From Anastatus disparis (lineage: Eukaryota; Arthropoda; Insecta; Hymenoptera; Eupelmidae), in contig JAFFSR010000397.1 in assembly GCA_017163975.1 (NCBI GenBank), forward strand, positions 1,865,501 to 1,929,500: DNA of 64,000 nt, in the 5' to 3' direction. Shown here piece after piece: positions 35,469 to 47,840 of this stretch. Under the pieces are notes generated by a model that was not told the DNA's origin, did not search any database, and worked only from the letters and a program-made list of their open reading frames with translations. Position 1 is the stretch's first letter. Every line of letters begins with the position of its first letter. The translations under genes were made by a program, and so were the position numbers.

Positions 35469-36716
35469 TTGGAGGTCACTATGTCTAATCAGTGTGGTCT
35501 CTGTTTTAAAAACTTTAGTGCTGCATCTAAGCCTCAGCTTTGTGGTCGCTGTGGCAAGACCTATCACAGCTCTTGTACCAAATTGCTCTTAGCCAGAGAT
35601 AATAATGACCAACAAGTAAAGGTATGTAACTTTTGCATAGCAGCTGCAAATCCTGATTGCAGTCGATCACGTTCTAGTTCTGTGGGTTCTATGAGTGATG
35701 TCTCAGCTTCTCTGTCTCTGCCGCGTACTCCAACTCCGACACTACCAGCGCTACAAACAAATGAACTTTTGTCTTCTATATTGAAGAAGATGGAGAAATT
35801 AGATAAGCTGGATGATATGGATACCAAGATCAACAATATCGGCACTCAACTATTGACACTGGATGGGAGATTTACAGGTTTGGAGACGCGAGTGGATGGT
35901 ATTGCTGTGGCATGTGAGGAACGTTGTGGAGCAGCTGAGGCAAGGCTTGACAAGGTTTGTCAGGATTATCGGGAGCTTAAGGCGAAGCTAGAGGAATCTC
36001 TCTCTGTTGTGCCTGATCGGGCATTATCTGACCCTATGGCTGCTAAACTACAGGAATTGGACAAGCTCAATAAATCTTTACGGCAACAGTGTGATGTTTT
36101 GGCGGCTGGCCAGCAGCGTCTTGAGCGTGCATCAGACTTGGTGTTTGGAGGCCTGGTTCCTAATGAATTTAACGATCTGAAGAACGGTGTCTTTGCTGTA
36201 TTGGCTTCTCTTAATTCTGGTTTTGCTCTCAGTGACATTGTTTCGGTTCGACCTTTGTCGCGACCTGCTACAGCTCGTAGTACTGATGATAGTACTGCTC
36301 CTTCTGCAACAACATCTCAAGGTGGTCCTCCGCTGCTTACGACGCCATTGCTCGTCACTATGAAGAGTGCCTCGTTGGCGCGATCTGTCATCGGAGCAAA
36401 GATCAGGATGGGTAGCCTTCATACCTCAAAGATCAGGAGTGACCTTTTGCAGGGAACTTTATCAGTGGAAACACTTACTCCTTCCTTGATCAACATCAAT
36501 GAATATCTGCCACACTCATTGCACCAACTGAAGTTGAGAGTGCTCAGGAAGGCCAAAGATAAGAGGTACAACTTCCTTACATTTGTGCGTGATGGTAAGA
36601 TCTTCGTCAGAAGGAAGAAGGAGGATGCAGCCATTCGTGTTGCATCGGATGACGACTTGGATGCTTTTTTAGCAAAGCTCTCATTGATATCAGCCAACGA
36701 CGATGTAACCACTTAA
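35469..36716 (+). CDS. ORF1 protein of copy 4 (PHD finger, coiled coil, RRM-like)
   Basis: 415 residues, aligning along its length with copy 1 ORF1. The PHD finger has CGLC, CGRC, HSSC and CNFC. A Ser-rich linker and coiled coil (~100-215) follow, then the RRM-like DLVFGGLVP and a C-terminal basic domain ending ASDDDLDAFLAKLSL. Met 1 or Met 5 (MSNQCGLC) could start; the second matches copy 1. The frame is open from start to stop, so the protein may still be translatable even though its element cannot move by itself. Confidence 0.88.
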   Translation: MEVTMSNQCGLCFKNFSAASKPQLCGRCGKTYHSSCTKLLLARDNNDQQVKVCNFCIAAANPDCSRSRSSSVGSMSDVSASLSLPRTPTPTLPALQTNELLSSILKKMEKLDKLDDMDTKINNIGTQLLTLDGRFTGLETRVDGIAVACEERCGAAEARLDKVCQDYRELKAKLEESLSVVPDRALSDPMAAKLQELDKLNKSLRQQCDVLAAGQQRLERASDLVFGGLVPNEFNDLKNGVFAVLASLNSGFALSDIVSVRPLSRPATARSTDDSTAPSATTSQGGPPLLTTPLLVTMKSASLARSVIGAKIRMGSLHTSKIRSDLLQGTLSVETLTPSLININEYLPHSLHQLKLRVLRKAKDKRYNFLTFVRDGKIFVRRKKEDAAIRVASDDDLDAFLAKLSLISANDDVTT

Positions 36717-37426
36717 CATCTGACACTGGGGTAAGCTCATTCTCTCTTCCTTCTCACTCTAACACACTTCTTCCTTCTAACAATACTATTTCATCGGTCA
36801 TTCATGATCATTTCACTACTAAGGATGGTCTCAGAGTTTGTCATTTCAATGCCAACTCTATTAGAGCGCACATTGAGATGATTAGACTCTTTTTGGCTTC
36901 TCGCCCTTATTTCCACGTAATAGCTGTTACTGAGACCAAACTGGGCCAGATAGTTTGTGATTCTTTGATTGCTCTTGATGGGTATGTGCTTTATAGACAG
37001 GATCGTAACACCAGGGGAGGTGGTGTTGCTTTATTTGTACACTGCTCTCTCACTTCTGTGCGTCTCTGTTCATCCTCTGGAAGCTGGAGTGGTAAGCCTG
37101 GTTTACCTGAGTATCTCTTCTGTGAGGTCAACTCATCTGACTTGGCTTCACCCATTTTCGTTGGTGTTGTTTATAGACCACCTCACGCTCCATTTTTGGC
37201 CAACACGGACTTTATTCCTGATTTGACCACTCATATGCACAATTATAGTACTAAGGTAGTTTTAGGAGATTTCAACACTAATTTGTGTTCTGAATCTGAT
37301 GATTCTGTGTTCCTGAAGAGCCTTATTAAGGAAAATGCACTTTTTTCAGTGCCTTATGGACCTACGCATCATACTTATTCCTCTGATACGTGGCTCGACT
37401 TGTGCCTTGTCGATGCCAATGATTAA
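36716..37426 (+). pseudogene. ORF2 fragment of copy 4 (endonuclease only)
   Basis: The frame opens at the ORF1 stop, but where copy 1 has TGATG this copy reads TAACA, so the ORF2 start codon is gone. The endonuclease domain is well conserved (VTETKL, RNTRGGGVALF, LGDFNTN) and, by eye, roughly 80-85% identical to copy 1. It ends abruptly after CLVDAND. No reverse transcriptase remains. Confidence 0.85.
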
Positions 37427-40400
37427 AAGAAATTAAATTAAATAAATTCAAGATGCATAAAATTTATTTACTATAAAATATTACAAAACGAAAAAATTTT
37501 TTTGACCTGTGAAATATATGTTATAACATATACACAAAAGCTCCAAGAAACAGAATTAATCATAGAAAAAGAATTTGGAGAAATAGAAAAAATGTTTATC
37601 TAATTAGTATTTACACTTGTGGTGATCTAAGTGCGTATACACCTCAAATATATTTGGAGGTAAAAATGGTCCATCTTCTTATTTTAGTATTTTATTGTTA
37701 TCAGAAATTTGAAGAAATAGAAAATGTTTGTCTAATTAGTTTTTTGCTTGTGGTGATCTAAGTGCATATAAATCTCAAATATATTTAGAGATGAAAATAG
37801 GCCATCTTCTTATTTTAGTATCTTGTTGTTATCATAAATTAACTCTTAAAAACACAAAATTAAAGAAAGTGACGAGAAAGAGTATTTCAATTATTTTCCA
37901 TTGTAAAAAAAATTTTAACAAGCTATTAAAAGTGTTGATGTAGATATTGAAAAATTCTTTAAACGACCATTCTTAAGACTTGCTTGTCAAAAAAACATCA
38001 GATAGATGGTTTACAATGAGCGTTGAAGCTCACAGTGAACATTATTTTTATGTTCTTGCAAGAGCTGTTTTGAAATTATATGGAGCTAAAAGTGAATACT
38101 TTGAATTATGAATTTTAATAACTCTCAATATATGAAAATTTTATTTTTAGATAATCTTTATTAAAAAAAGCTTGTTCAAAAAGGTACAAGAAAATCACAG
38201 TGTTCCAGTTTTAAAAATTATTTAGAAGATTGTATCAATCGATATAAATAAATAAAGAATATCACTTGCGATAACAAACTAAAAAACTGTGAAATGTCTT
38301 GGAATGATAAAATCTTGATGAGACTAAAATATGGAATCTACATCTAAGCTGCAAACCATTGACAGAGCAAATTCTAAACTGATTAAAAATGTAACATGTT
38401 ATTATTTTTTTAAGGAATTTGTTGATTTTTATTTGAGTTATATTTCAAAGTTAAAACTAAAATTTAGATTTAAAATAATTTTATACTTTATAAGTATAAT
38501 TCGTTCTTGACATGAGATTTTTATATTTTTGTAATAATTATTACAAAGTAAAATTAAAACTTGCGTTACTATAATTATATTTAAACCAACCAAAATTGCA
38601 TTATTTTTTTTATTAAAAAATATCAACCAATACACATTAAACTTTAATGAACATAAGAAATCAATGATCAAACATGATTTTTAAATTTTTTCATGCTTTC
38701 TTTTAAGCATTTGACATTTATAATTATTAGAAGATTATTTGTCAAGTATGTACAATTAATTACATATTTATATCTGCTTAAAATTATCTTTATATCAAAC
38801 AAAGTATGAAAGTATGAAATTATTTATCCTCAACATTAATGTTAAGAATAATTTCAACACAAACTATTTCAACATTATTTTATATACATCAAAAGTTCAA
38901 CACCTTTAATTTCAACACTCATAAAGTCTACACCATACAATATAAAGTTGAACATAAGTATTCAAACACTTTGTGTGGAGTTTAACGGTGTATTAATTAT
39001 CAGTGTTCATTATGTCTGTGTATATTATTATTGTGTAGAGGTATTAAGTATAATAAATTATGCATGTTGAATTATTGTGTTGAGATTATTTATGCCCAAC
39101 ATTATGGCTCCCATTTGTATGTATATTTCAAAATTGAATACTGTGAAAGGTTACCTTTAAAAAGATATATAGTGGGCAAGTATGCTTAGCGATTTATTTT
39201 AATTAATGATTTTAAACATTTTGATGTTTTTAACATATTATAAACTATTTTTAGTAATAAAATCAAACCTTGACATTAGAATTTCATGAAATTACGAAAT
39301 AAATGTCAAGTATATAATAAAGGTAATAAAACTATGAAATCTTACCATAATTTTTAACAAAAGATTTTTCATTTTTTTTTCTTTATAAATTAACGTTGAA
39401 TTTCAGTAACAAAATTGTATTATTTCTTGTTATCTCTTTTTTATCATTTATTTAAAAATGTTCTGAAATTTTTTAAATCTTATTAAATATTTACAAAATT
39501 ACTTGCCAGGCCCGTGGGTATATATTGTATGTCGATGTTTAAAGTTAAGAAATTTGTACATAACATAATGTACATATAAACTTTCATTTTATGTAACATT
39601 ACAGACATAATGGGACATAACATGTAAGTATTAAAATCATTTTCTACTTATAACACGTTTCTTATTTTCAATTTAACGGATATATAATTCTGTAATATTA
39701 TTTTAATCAATTATTGGAATTCATAGTTATCGAAATCAAATAAGAAAAAGGATCTGAATATTTTAATATATAATATTTATGAAAATCTTAATTTATTGGA
39801 TTACATAAAACTATTATATAAATAATAATTCCTAAATGTATAATACGTATTGAAATAATTTTTCAATACATATGTATTATATATTTATAAACTCATCTTA
39901 TTTTAAATATTTAAAATTATAATAATAATTTATTGAATTACATAAATATGTTTTAATTGCGAGTGTATTTTGAGGATGTCTAAATAATGAACAGTTGATA
40001 TTTTAATTCAGATTCTAAATTTACATTTAGATTATTAAGAAATAGATCTCTTTTAAGATATTTAAAAATCATTTGTTCGTATACTGCATTATCTATAATC
40101 GAAGAACCAAATCCACAGTATATATGTTTTAAATTGAAAATTCTATTTTATTTTTTAATATTCAAAGTTTTATAGCTCTTCTCTCAGTTCTATGCCTAGG
40201 ATGAGACAAAGCTCACTTCAAGATATTATAAAAAGACATAACAAGTGCAGCCTGAGTGAAATCAACCTGGCCAAACGACAGAAATTCAAAATTACATGAA
40301 AGTACAAAATGAACCAATCAGAAGACAGCAATTCTGAGATTTAAAAAAATTTGTGTAGATTCTACTCATGATTTGCAACAATAAATATATTTATAAGTGA

Positions 40401-40565
40401 ATCTCTAAAATCCTTAGTTTCTGAGTAAAAAAATAATTAAGTTGGTATTATTACAAAAAAATTTGAAAAATCACAATATTCTATTACTTATTACTCGTAA
40501 TCCCTTTGACCTATGCCTCTAAAAATTTTTTTGTATATTTTGGGTATCAAATGGAACCTCTTCAC
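37427..40565. other. AT-rich interior of the inverted-arm element
   Basis: No supported gene. A ~130-bp tandem duplication (GGTGATCTAAGTGCRTATA at 37621 and 37744) is visible. At 38820-39110 CAACAC motifs face GTGTTG motifs, a weak inverted repeat. The remainder is featureless. Confidence 0.5.
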
Positions 40566-41077
40566 GGATTTTCAGCAAATTCTATTTTTTTGTCAGTCGA
40601 GTTGACATGAAACGTCCCATATATATATTAAAAATATAATAAATTTTATAATGGCACCCAACGGGTTTAAAGCATTGATAGAATGGATCTTTTAGTGTTG
40701 AACTCACGCATGGGAAAATACAGTTATTAGAGAAATATAATATAAAAAAAAAACTTGTCGTGTTGTCTGGCTGTTTAAAAAAAAATTTCATTTTGTGGCT
40801 TTAAAAAAAGTTGAACAAGTTGTGACAAAGAATATAATTGTTTATTTCAATAAAATTTGTATAAAGGTAGCATAAGTATTGAAAAAAAATCGCAAATTGT
40901 TCAAAATTAAAATTCTAAAAGTTAAAATTGTAAAATCACAAAATCTTTAAAGCTATAGCTTGGGAATGTATATAATGTAATAAATACTTAAATTGATTTA
41001 TGACCACAAAAGCAAAACAGCGAGACAGGACGAACAGTAGTAACAGTAAGATATATATAGACATTGAGGGTGAATGG

Positions 41078-41597
41078 TTCTGACTAGATATAATTTAAGA
41101 AACAAAATATAAAGAGAATAAATATCATTTAAACGCATTGACGATCAAGTGTATTATAACGAAAAGATCGAAATTGGAAAGTCGTTAGTAAGATAATTTT
41201 GAAATTGTAATAAATATCGGCGTAAAATAAGTTTTTTTGTTGATAGCGATAAAAGCAAAGATATGCAGGATAAATATTAGATTGAATTTGAAAAAGAGTT
41301 CACTGTAAATAGAATAAAAAATTAAATTGAGAATATTTGATCATAAATAGAACACTAAATTGAATTAAAAATATTTTACTAGAGATAATTAATGTAGATG
41401 CGTTGTAAAAATTTTTTTGTAACACTTGCTTCCATTAAGTATTAATCAGAAAACAATAATAAGATTATAGTTTCACAAATTGGTGAATGAATAGACATAA
41501 AATTATAACAAAATCGGGACACGTTTCAAAACAAAAATATAATAATTTAAACTTTAATAAAATATTAACTAATTCAAAAAAATTTTTAAATAAAATC
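41078..41597. other. Gypsy leader-like AT-rich DNA; no 5' LTR found
   Basis: Lies between the inverted-arm element and the gag remnant. I see no LTR matching the one at 53989, so the 5' end of this Gypsy element has been lost. Confidence 0.4.
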
Positions 41598-42397
41598 ATG
41601 CTGAGCGACGAGGAGCAACGCAAAGCAGAGGCTCAAGAGATCGGTTACAAAGTGGGAAGGATGGTAAAATTAAAGCCATAATACATGCAAATCAAGGACA
41701 CGGAGAGCGAGATAGACAGCTCAAAAATATTAACGTAGAATCAAAAAAATTAATGATGGCTGAACACGCATTAGAAGGAAAAGCTTGTATTTGGATAGGA
41801 TATAGAAGAACTAATATTAATACATTTGAACAATTTAAAGAAGAATTTCTTGCAGAATTTTATTCAGTGCCGATCCGTGTAAAAATAGAAAATACATGGT
41901 ATGCGCGGTGGTATGATTACAATGACGGTTCGCTCCAGTCTTATTTTTATGAGCAATTGAGAACATCGGAATCCTCCGAGCCAAAAGTATCTGAATATAA
42001 ACGAAATCATAACATCATACAGCAACTTCCGTTTAAAATTAAAGAAAATTTAAATACAGTTAATTTCGCGGATACCAGTGCGGTTGCACAAGCGATAGCG
42101 CAGCTCGATAGTGTGTATAAAAAAAATCAATCTAGAAATAAAGGTGATAATCAACAAAATATGCAATTAAGACAAATGCAGACGCGCAATGAACCTTTTC
42201 GAGATAACAAGAATTTTTATAATAATAGAAACGGTTGGAATCAACGTAATTATAATAGAAGTGAAAGACATCCACCATTTAGGAATTATAGAAATGAACA
42301 AAAACTGTTTCATATGCCGGATGCACGATATCCACCACCTAATAATAGATCGATGCCTAATAATTGTAATAATAATTCGAGTAATTTAAACCGATAA
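41598..42397 (+). pseudogene. Ty3/Gypsy gag remnant
   Basis: Structural (capsid) protein of an LTR retrotransposon. The frame 41753-42397 has a retrotransposon-gag region: an ALEGKACIWIG core, FEQFKEEFLAEFYS, then an Asn/Arg-rich basic tail. A start-like segment (MLSDEEQRKAEAQEIG, 41598) is in another frame, so at least one frameshift is present. A zinc-knuckle-like NCFICRMH sits in an alternate frame near 42305. Confidence 0.75.
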
Positions 42398-42569
42398 TCG
42401 GTGCGATGAGTCAAAGTCCATCACCGTGCCGTGATGATTTTGATTTAATTAATGATTTGCAAAATAATATTATTAATGTAGAAAAGGGCCTACAATAGTT
42501 AAAAAAAATTATGAGAGACCGCGGTGTCCACACGTAAAGATTGAAATAATCACTAAAAATAAAAAAAAA

Positions 42570-42960
42570 ATGGTTTGGGCTCTCATCGATTCTGGTAGTT
42601 ATATCACATGCATATCAGAAAATTTTTATAATAAAATAATTAAAGAAAATTACTTTGAAGAACTTCCGGTAAACAACACTATAGTCTCTGTAGCCATTGG
42701 AAAAAAAAGTTACGCAAATAAAACGACAAATCTGGATTGAATTTGAAATTGAGGGTTATCGTGACGCGCATTCATTTTTAATAATACCACATTTAGTGTC
42801 TGATATGATTTTGGGTGATTAGCATTGGAAAAATTCTTTAAATTTAAATTATAGATTAGGTAAAATAGCCATTAATAACAAGATTTTAAGCAGAGATTCA
42901 GTTCTGTTTGAGCGAGGTGCTTCGGGTAAGCTTGCTCAAATAAAAAAAGACGATGTCACG
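42570..42960 (+). pseudogene. Gypsy protease remnant
   Basis: Aspartic protease with the catalytic ALIDSGS motif (about 42580-42600), followed by SVAIGKKSYAN and a second-lobe-like HLVSDMILGD. In-frame stops and a shift occur near 42740 and 42820. It would process Gag-Pol in an intact element. Confidence 0.75.
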
Positions 42961-42963
42961 TAC

Positions 42964-43470
42964 GTGTTCCTGATTAAAGAAGATGACTGTAAATATAATC
43001 TTATGGATAATAATAAAAAATCAGATAGTATAAACAATGAAAAAAGTGTGAATATGATAATTAATAAAAAAAATAATGAAGTAGTGAATGATAATGATAA
43101 AAGTGAGTGTATTAAGGCAAATGATGTTTATAATAAAGTAAAAAATAATAAGAGTAATAGTGAAGTGAAAAGTTATGATGATATAATAAATACTAATAAA
43201 ATGATAAAAAATAAAAATAATAATGATATAATAAATATTAGAACATATGATAATGAAAAGGATGATGAAAATGATGTTGAAATTATTAATCAAGAAAACA
43301 AGAGTTATAAAGTGCAAAATAAAAACAATGTTAACATGGAAAATAATTATAATTTAAGAAATAGTGCGAATGAAAGTGAAGTGAATACTAATGAAAAAAT
43401 AATAAATAATAATATAAAAGGTTGTGAATACGAGATAGTTTATGAAACGGAAAAAAAAAATATTAAATGA
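42964..43470 (+). other. Asn/Lys-rich open frame between protease and RT
   Basis: 168 codons of low-complexity N/K/D sequence in the position of a protease-RT linker. It may be an expanded linker or chance AT-rich frame. No motif recognised. Confidence 0.35.
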
Positions 43471-43721
43471 AAACGTGTGTGATGAAGTGACAGTGAATGC
43501 AATGTACGATGATAATAGTGTAATAAATAGTAAAAAATGTATAATGATCAAAACAACATAAATAAGAACAGTCAAATAGAGCAAAGCTTGTGCAAGGAGT
43601 TTCGAACGACTGCGCGTAAGCTAACGGAACTTAATGAATCACAGAAAGAGATTTTTTTTAATTTTCTGTGGAAAAATAGAACAGTTTTTATGGAAAAATA
43701 AGGATCAGCAATTATATTATT

Positions 43722-44240
43722 ATGATAGGCTATCAACATTGTTTAAAATTAACATCTGACAAGCCCGTCGTAAAGCGAAATCATCCAGTACCGTTTACTT
43801 TCCGTGATGAAGTCATGAAGGCTATCGACGAGATGTTTCGTTCAGATACAATAGAAAGAGCTGCTATCCCATTTTGTAATCCGATTTGTATAGTAAAAAA
43901 AGCTAATGGAAGGGTAAGAGTGTGTTTGGATGCAAGACAATTGAATAAGGTTATTGGAAACGATTTAGAATTACCACCTTTAACGAGCAAATTACTACAA
44001 AAATATCAAAGGGCACAGTATTTTTCAACCTTTTGGAAAATACCAATACCTTTTGCAATTAGAACTGCGGGAGCAGGATTCGTTCGTGCGTTAAAGAATG
44101 CATTAGCAGAGATTGCAATGATTGGAAAAATGGCAATTCTTGAAAGACTAATAAAAAACAACTTTACATTGAATTTTGAAAAATGTATCTTTTTCCAGAG
44201 GAGTATATCTTGGGATTCATTCTTTCACCTACTGGTATAA
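43722..44240 (+). pseudogene. Gypsy reverse transcriptase N-terminal part
   Basis: Matches Ty3/Gypsy RT fingers: VVKRNHPVPFTFRDEV, IERAAIPFCNPICIVKKANG, RVCLDARQLNKV, and YFSTFWKI where the first catalytic Asp would be expected. The palm with the YxDD box is missing: sequence jumps from the first palm strand to FVRALKNALAEIAMIGK, so an internal deletion has removed the active site. Confidence 0.82.
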
Positions 44241-44860
44241 CTCCTCATCCAGATAGGCTCAAAGATATTCGTGATTTCGAGCAACCAAAGAACAAGACGC
44301 AACTGCAAAGCTTTTTAGGAATATGTAATTACTATCGACAATTCAATGTCAATTATAGTCGTGATATTGATCCATTAAGAGAATTATTGAAAAAAGATAC
44401 AAGCTAGAAATGGACGCAAGTGGAAGCAGAAGCTTTTCAGACATTAAAAGAACATTTCTTAAATCACGTAAGTTTGAGTCATATAATATCGGGCGCGCAG
44501 TATAAAATTCAATCTGATTTAAGCGATCATGGCGTAGGCGCGGTATTATATCAAGTTAATGATAAAGGCGATAAATGTCTGATTTCTGTAGTATCGAGGT
44601 GCTTAGTTCGCGCTGAGGAAAACTATACAACGAGTGAAAAAGAACTACTCGCAATAGTTTATGCATCTCTCAAATTCAGAACGTACATTTTAGGTACGGA
44701 ATGCGAGCTTATAACAGACCATAAAGCCTTACCGTTTTTAGAATCAACGAAAAATGCAGGACTGATGCGTTGGAGTTTGCTACTGCAGCAGTATTCTTTT
44801 AAGGTGGTTCTTCCAAGCAGGTTGGAATGTTGCGGGCGCTTAGGAGGGGGCCCCACTCAA
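44183..44860 (+). pseudogene. Gypsy RT thumb and RNase H
   Basis: 44183-44407: ILGFILSPTGITPHPDRLKDI and QLQSFLGICNYYRQF, the RT thumb/connection. After a stop (44405-44407), 44420 onward has RNase H with QSDLSDHGVGAVL (first Asp), SEKELLAIVYA (Glu) and ELITDHKALPFL (Asp). It ends in a decayed tether at about 44850, with frame loss. Confidence 0.85.
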
Positions 44861-44992
44861 TGCATAAATTCAAGCATTAATAATAAAAAATTCATTCTAA
44901 ACACTTTATTAATAAATATTAAGTATATTTATGCAATATTTTTAAATAGTACTAAAATAATACGTAATTTTATAAAATTTGATCATTTATAC

Positions 44993-45929
44993 TGTGACCT
45001 ACTACCCTATCACCTGAAAAAGGATAGCACAAAGTGCTCATGTACCAGGAAAGGATATAAAGGTTACAGTATGCACAGATCCGTTTTTGCAGTGGACATC
45101 ATGCCACGTGCAGTCCCGGGTCTATATGTGCGAATTATTGTTAGTAATTAGTGTTAGTTTGCCTCTTATTGGCCTCAAACGTAAGACTATTCGTCTCGAT
45201 AAACAAATTAGCAATTTAAGTATATAATGATAAGGTGAGATAAGGTTGATTTAAAGACTATTTCGTCTTATGGAATCACCTATGTACACGCTAGTAACTT
45301 CTAACTGATTATTTCGCGTCTCACTTATCATACAATCACTATAACTTTATATTTAACACTACACAAAATAATGCAAGTTTGTCCTTTTGATATTAAATTA
45401 ATAAATTAAATGATTAGTTCTACAAACGAAATTTATACGTAGAAACGTTAGATAATATTTAATTTAAATCGTTGTCTTTACTACCGGATCAAGTTGGCAT
45501 CACCAACTTTACTCGGACCTATAAAGACGAACGAATAAAAGACAAAAGAAACGAGATCTTAGTTTTAACACTTTATTTCAAGGAAGTCGGCCAAAGAGTC
45601 CCGTACAAAGATTCGGCTTCGATCTGCTTAAGCGTCAATCAAGCCGCCGCGGCCGCAATCCTCTCCTACTACTAAGTAGAAGGGATACATTTACATATCT
45701 TACATTATACTATTACAGGTGCGCTTAGATGTGTGCTAGCATACGTCACTTTATAGGCGTGGATCGGCGCACATCTAAGCGCGTACATATATTCTTATTA
45801 ATATCCATCCCGCGCGCTGGTGATGAATTATGCTTTGATTTAGAGAGAAAATAAGTATTTTATTATTAATTCTTTTTTTACTCCTTATTTTCTCTCTTTT
45901 TCTACACAATTTATATTAGAGTGGTCACA
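44993..45929 (-). repeat. Complete LTR (3' LTR of the minus-strand element)
   Basis: 937 bp, TGTGAC...GTCACA termini. 45544-45929 is repeated directly at 50805-51190. 44993-45437 is repeated inverted at 47395-47839. It contains a perfect 13-bp hairpin (GCGCTTAGATGTG / CACATCTAAGCGC, 45721-45782). Confidence 0.85.
45721..45782. repeat. Conserved GC-rich hairpin inside the LTR
   Basis: Perfect inverted repeat GCGCTTAGATGTG / CACATCTAAGCGC with a ~36-nt loop, also present in the other LTR piece (50982-51043), where the loop differs but the stem does not. Confidence 0.8.
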
Positions 45930-45951
45930 ATTTGCCCCCCAAAAAAAAATC
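45930..45951 (-). other. Polypurine tract next to the LTR
   Basis: On the minus strand GGGGGGCAAAT lies directly before the LTR start: the plus-strand primer site expected at a 3' LTR. This sets the orientation of this LTR as minus. A second similar tract lies at about 46337. Confidence 0.65.
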
Positions 45952-46705
45952 TTCAGCTACGTTTTTGATTTTAACGACTTTTATCTTTTAATTGACGCGC
46001 TTCTTATTATAATACAAATATCGGAAAAGGAAATGCTTTGTTGATGCATCTTTTCGCGGGAATTTTGAATTTAACTTACAATTTCTTTGATTCTAACGAC
46101 TTAACTTTCGCTTTACACATTTCCTCTTCTACTTTATTCCATATGTAAATTTTAAACTGTACAATCTTATGAGCGTATTATTGCAATTATTTTGTAGAAA
46201 AAGGAATAATTGAACATTTACTTGACAATTTACTCTTATAATTCTTTCTTTATTAGATTTGTATTTATTTAAAACTACTTATATTTATTCCTTTTACTAT
46301 GTACATTTTGTCTGTATTATTATAATATTGGCTAGAATTGCCCCCCAAAATAAAATGAATTGCACTGCTGTTTTAATTCTTTTATTCTTTGATTTAATAT
46401 AATTATTTTTAGTTATATATGCATTTATTCCTTTTTTTTTTTTATTTTTTTAAATCGCGTGCAATTAATTTTATTTTCTAACACGCTGGCAATATTACAA
46501 CTTATTTCAGTTTTTGATTTCTTAAAATAATACTTTTCCTAAAATTACAATATAACTAATAATCTGTTGATTTTCGCTGAATCAGTTCTTGTTTCACCTA
46601 TACGTATTCATCCCAAATTCTTGTGGGTTTTTCTTTCTCAAATATTTTTCTTTTTGATGTTTTCATTATTTTGTATAAGTGCATAAGTACATTCTCTTAT
46701 ACTTC

Positions 46706-47422
46706 TTAGAATGGAGTTTTTTGATAATATTTTGTCTTTCTTTTTGATCCTTTGTTTCCATATCTTCTAGATGCTTTCTTTAATTTAACATTTATTAACG
46801 ATTCTTGTTTGATAATTTTATTCTTGGTCCTTGGATTTTTATTTCTGCTCAACCTAGGTTCTTTATAATTTTTTGTTTTATTATATTTTAATGGTTTTTC
46901 CCATAACTTTTCATCATTATACTTAAAGTTATTCTTTATTTTCTCATTTGAAGGATAAAATGGTTTATCTTCAATGGTTTTCATCCCATGTTTATATGAT
47001 GATAGAAGATCAGATGCGTTATTAAATACTTTAGATTCTTTAGAAATTTTACTTTTTTCATGATCCTTGTCTTTTGCAAGTTTATGAGTTTTGTAATTAT
47101 TTTCAGAACTAAGAAATATTTCTTTCTCATTGTCTGTATTTGAGTTATATGATTTTTGAACTATTTCGTCCTTATCATATTTCTCTTGTAATAGAATTTT
47201 TACATATTCATTTATTTTTATTTCAGTATACTCATTTGATTTGAGCTTTTGCTCATCATATTTTAAGTTGACATTTTTGTCGTTTTTTATATTTTTATAT
47301 AGTATTTTTTGCACTGTCTTTCTAATCATAATATTTAATATTTTTTTAATATAATCTCTTATATTAAGATTTATTAAGTATGCTTTTATTCTTTTATATT
47401 TTTCATTTGTAGAATTAATCAT
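46706..47422 (-). CDS. Lys/Asn-rich ORF of the LTR element, unrecognised
   Basis: 238 codons on the minus strand between the inversion breakpoint and the polypurine tract. The first ~9 codons (MINSTNEKY) overlap sequence similar to the LTR, so the start may be accidental. The product is very basic (ending in a KK/RK-rich tail, GSKRKTKYYQKTPF). It occupies the position downstream of pol. No env or other domain is recognisable. Confidence 0.4.
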   Translation of the reverse strand: MINSTNEKYKRIKAYLINLNIRDYIKKILNIMIRKTVQKILYKNIKNDKNVNLKYDEQKLKSNEYTEIKINEYVKILLQEKYDKDEIVQKSYNSNTDNEKEIFLSSENNYKTHKLAKDKDHEKSKISKESKVFNNASDLLSSYKHGMKTIEDKPFYPSNEKIKNNFKYNDEKLWEKPLKYNKTKNYKEPRLSRNKNPRTKNKIIKQESLINVKLKKASRRYGNKGSKRKTKYYQKTPF

Positions 47423-47839
47423 TTAATTTATTAATTTAATATCAAAAGGACAAACTTGCATTATTTTGTGTAGTGTTAAATATAAAGCTATAGTGATTGT
47501 ATGATAAGTGAGACGCGAAATAATCAGTTAGAAGTTACTAGCGTGTACATAGGTGATTCCATAAGACGAAATAGTCTTTGAATCAACCTTATCTCACCTT
47601 ATCATTATATACTTAAATTGCTAATTTGTTTATCGAGACGAATAGTCTTACGTTTGAGGCCAATAAGAGGCAAACTAACACTAATTACTAACAATAATTC
47701 GCACATATAGACCCCGGACTGCACGTGGCATGATGTCCACTGCAAAAACGGGTCTGTGCATACTGTAACCTTTATATCCTTTCCTGGTACATGAGCACTT
47801 TGTGCTATCCTTTTTCAGGTGATAGGGTAGTAGGTCACA
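47395..47839 (+). repeat. Partial LTR in plus orientation at the inversion breakpoint
   Basis: Inverted copy of 44993-45437, the end half of the LTR, finishing GGTAGTAGGTCACA at 47839. Followed directly by the primer-binding site, so this is the broken 5' LTR. Confidence 0.8.
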
Positions 47840-47840
47840 A

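Larger units (their letters stand above)
34820..37426 (+). mobile_element. CR1-like non-LTR retrotransposon, copy 4, 3'-truncated
   Basis: Same family as copy 1: leader with the duplicated GGCGCCATCTCTTGG motif (34831, 35063), a 58-bp tandem repeat (about 35142-35400), complete ORF1, and ORF2 ending within the endonuclease. 3' loss is unusual, because normal retrotransposition truncates 5' ends; later deletion is implied. Confidence 0.85.
34310..41077. mobile_element. Element with ~510-bp inverted arms (foldback type)
   Basis: The left arm 34310-34818 and right arm 40566-41077 are near-identical inverted copies starting CCATTCACCCTCAATG. No target duplication was found. The interior holds a truncated CR1-like copy directly inside the left arm and ~3.1 kb of AT-rich DNA. 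The mirrored 69-codon frames at 34595 and 40791 are arm sequence (they share the run DPFYQCFKPVGCH) and may be decayed coding, but I do not recognise them. Confidence 0.7.

Noticed and set aside
43021..43584. Ile/Phe-rich hydrophobic ORFs suggestive of membrane proteins
   Set aside because: Antisense of Asn/Lys-rich AT sequence; the composition is an artefact.
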